Positions 63,057-64,000 of a stretch of DNA of 64,000 nt are shown piece by piece (within the stretch, counting starts at the first letter, position 1; each line of letters begins with the position of its first letter). Source of the DNA: Paenibacillus_S sp043945595 (GTDB lineage Bacteria; Bacillota; Bacilli; Paenibacillales; NBRC-103111); assembly GCF_043945595.1 (NCBI RefSeq), contig NZ_JBIFNP010000001.1:1054001-1118000 (forward strand), in the 5' to 3' direction. The position numbers and the translations under genes were made by a program. The notes beneath the pieces are model-generated. The model worked only from the letters and a program-made list of their open reading frames with translations. It had not been told where the DNA came from and made no database searches.

Positions 63057-63102
63057 AGAGAAGAAGCTCTTTTATTGTGTACAATGGAGCTTCTTCTTTT
63101 TT
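63057..63102 (+). terminator. Terminator after the ROK kinase
   Basis: AGAAGAAGCTC pairs with GAGCTTCTTCT around TTTTATTGTGTACAATG, followed by TTTTT. Confidence 0.92.
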
Positions 63103-63257
63103 ATTTGCGGGGAACGGGTATTTTTTCCTCTAATTTTATGGACGACCTTTTACGACATATAGTATATTAGAGTAGGAGCAATTAGCTAGATTCGACAATC
63201 AAATCTATATCTTACTTGAAATTCATGTAATAAATATCAATTGATCGTTAATAAATT

Positions 63258-63283
63258 GCTAACTTTGCTAACACTTTACTAAC
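63258..63283 (+). promoter_or_regulatory. Three CTAAC direct repeats upstream of the response regulator
   Basis: GCTAAC at 63258-63263, GCTAAC at 63267-63272 and ACTAAC at 63278-63283, spaced 9 and 11 bp. Direct repeats of this kind are typical OmpR/PhoP-type binding sites, which would allow autoregulation. Confidence 0.4.
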
Positions 63284-63309
63284 ATATGAGCGGAAACAGG
63301 TGGTTCGGG

Positions 63310-64000
63310 ATGTACAAAGTACTACTTATTGAAGATGATAATATGGTAGGCGACATGTCCACGATGTATTTATCGGAAGAAGGCTACTCGGTAAAGAGAG
63401 CGGTCGACGGTAAGGAAGGCATGCAGCAGCTGGAGCAATTTCATCCGGACCTGATTATACTGGATATCGTGCTTCCTGACATTAACGGGATCGAGCTGTG
63501 CAAGGAGCTCCGCAAAATATCCCCGATCCCGATCCTGGCCGTTTCGATGAAAACGGATGTGCTCGATCGTGTGGATGCCCTGATGGCAGGTGCGGACGAT
63601 TATTTATGCAAGCCCTTCAGCATGCGTGAGCTGACCGCCAGGGTAGCGGCGTTAATCCGGCGCACGAATATGAACGCGCATGAATACGCCTACAGCTCGA
63701 CTCCGCTGATGAAATTCATGGAGGACGGAGATCCGATCACCTTGGATTATGAGCGCAGAGCGATTTTCGTTCATCAGAATTTTGTCGAAACGACATATTC
63801 CGAATTTGAAATCATGAAGCTGTTTGTCGTAAATAAGGAAAAAGTATTCAGCCGGGACGAGCTGATCAATGCGCTGCGCGGCATCGATTCTTTCGTCAAC
63901 GACCGGTCAATCGACGTACATATAGCCAACCTCCGCAAAAAAATCGAACAGGATCCGAAGGAACCGAAATTAATCAAGACCGTATGGGGCATCGGTTATA
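63310..64000 (+). CDS. OmpR/PhoB-family response regulator, cut by the right edge
   Basis: At least 230 residues are present. The receiver domain has LLIEDDN (acidic pocket), the phospho-acceptor Asp in LIILDIVLPDINGIEL and the conserved Lys in YLCKPFSMREL; the switch Ser appears in LAVSMKT. The DNA-binding winged helix starts near residue 140 and keeps YSEFEIMKLFVVNKEKVFSR, VNDRSIDVHIANLRKKIEQD and the beginning of KTVWGIGY. The stop codon lies beyond the window. A sensor kinase probably follows outside. Three CTAAC repeats precede the gene. Confidence 0.92.
   Translation, partial: MYKVLLIEDDNMVGDMSTMYLSEEGYSVKRAVDGKEGMQQLEQFHPDLIILDIVLPDINGIELCKELRKISPIPILAVSMKTDVLDRVDALMAGADDYLCKPFSMRELTARVAALIRRTNMNAHEYAYSSTPLMKFMEDGDPITLDYERRAIFVHQNFVETTYSEFEIMKLFVVNKEKVFSRDELINALRGIDSFVNDRSIDVHIANLRKKIEQDPKEPKLIKTVWGIGY

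Overview
The window reads as chromosome of a spore-forming, Gram-positive Paenibacillus-like bacterium. Support comes from strong AGGAGG-type ribosome sites with frequent GTG/TTG starts, an S-layer-homology protein, a WIAG-tail decapeptide-repeat protein, spore-coat genes (YheC/D ATP-grasp, CotSA-like glycosyltransferase), a TPP-riboswitch ykoEDC-tenA operon and an AadK-type adenylyltransferase. There is no phage, plasmid or CRISPR signature and I see no rRNA or tRNA gene.

Layout. 1-3 kb: membrane-anchored FAD oxidoreductase (cut by the left edge) and a secreted SLH protein with four 77-residue repeats. 3.2-5.5 kb: compact cyclic-di-GMP cassette (HD-GYP hydrolase, lone winged helix, unknown protein, CBS-AGDEF cyclase). 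5.5-21 kb: ilvA, an endonuclease-winged-helix fusion, an aminotransferase, kduI, a ThDP enzyme, a GAF/PAS sensor kinase, a divergent PNPOx/MocR pair, a stalk-CAP secreted protein, an Fsr-like exporter and psd. 21-27.5 kb: CE7 esterase, the thiamine-precursor operon and aadK. 27.6-32.4 kb: HIT, cupin, EcsC, pyk, AraC and Lrp genes.

32.4-42.5 kb is the most interesting block. It is a purine-catabolic cluster running from a purine-type deaminase and a Rieske oxygenase through OHCU decarboxylase, HIU hydrolase, allantoinase, allantoate amidohydrolase and a PucG-type aminotransferase to an HpxW-like (GGT-fold) hydrolase. No urate oxidase gene is present. The Rieske enzyme sits where a urate- or hypoxanthine-oxidising step is needed. 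The two transcription units each carry a perfect GlnR/TnrA box (TGTNA-N7-TNACA) 2-3 bp after the -10 element, and a third perfect box lies upstream.

42.5-64 kb: tag glycosylase, the divergent spore-coat pair, a two-gene chromate transporter, the roughly 1,500-residue decapeptide-repeat surface protein, a MarR-controlled efflux operon (two adaptors, DHA2 exporter, secreted protein), a second MarR gene, a repeat-containing secreted protein that shares the MarR-type operator, a DeoR/ROK sugar-kinase pair, and an OmpR-family response regulator cut by the right edge.

Seven genes (ilvA, sensor kinase, stalk-CAP, pyk, allB, yheC/D, WIAG protein) are each broken by a single-base indel that, when corrected, restores a full-length family member. 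Such a density in otherwise healthy genes points to assembly or base-calling error rather than decay. Four copies of a 120-170 bp dispersed palindromic repeat lie between genes.
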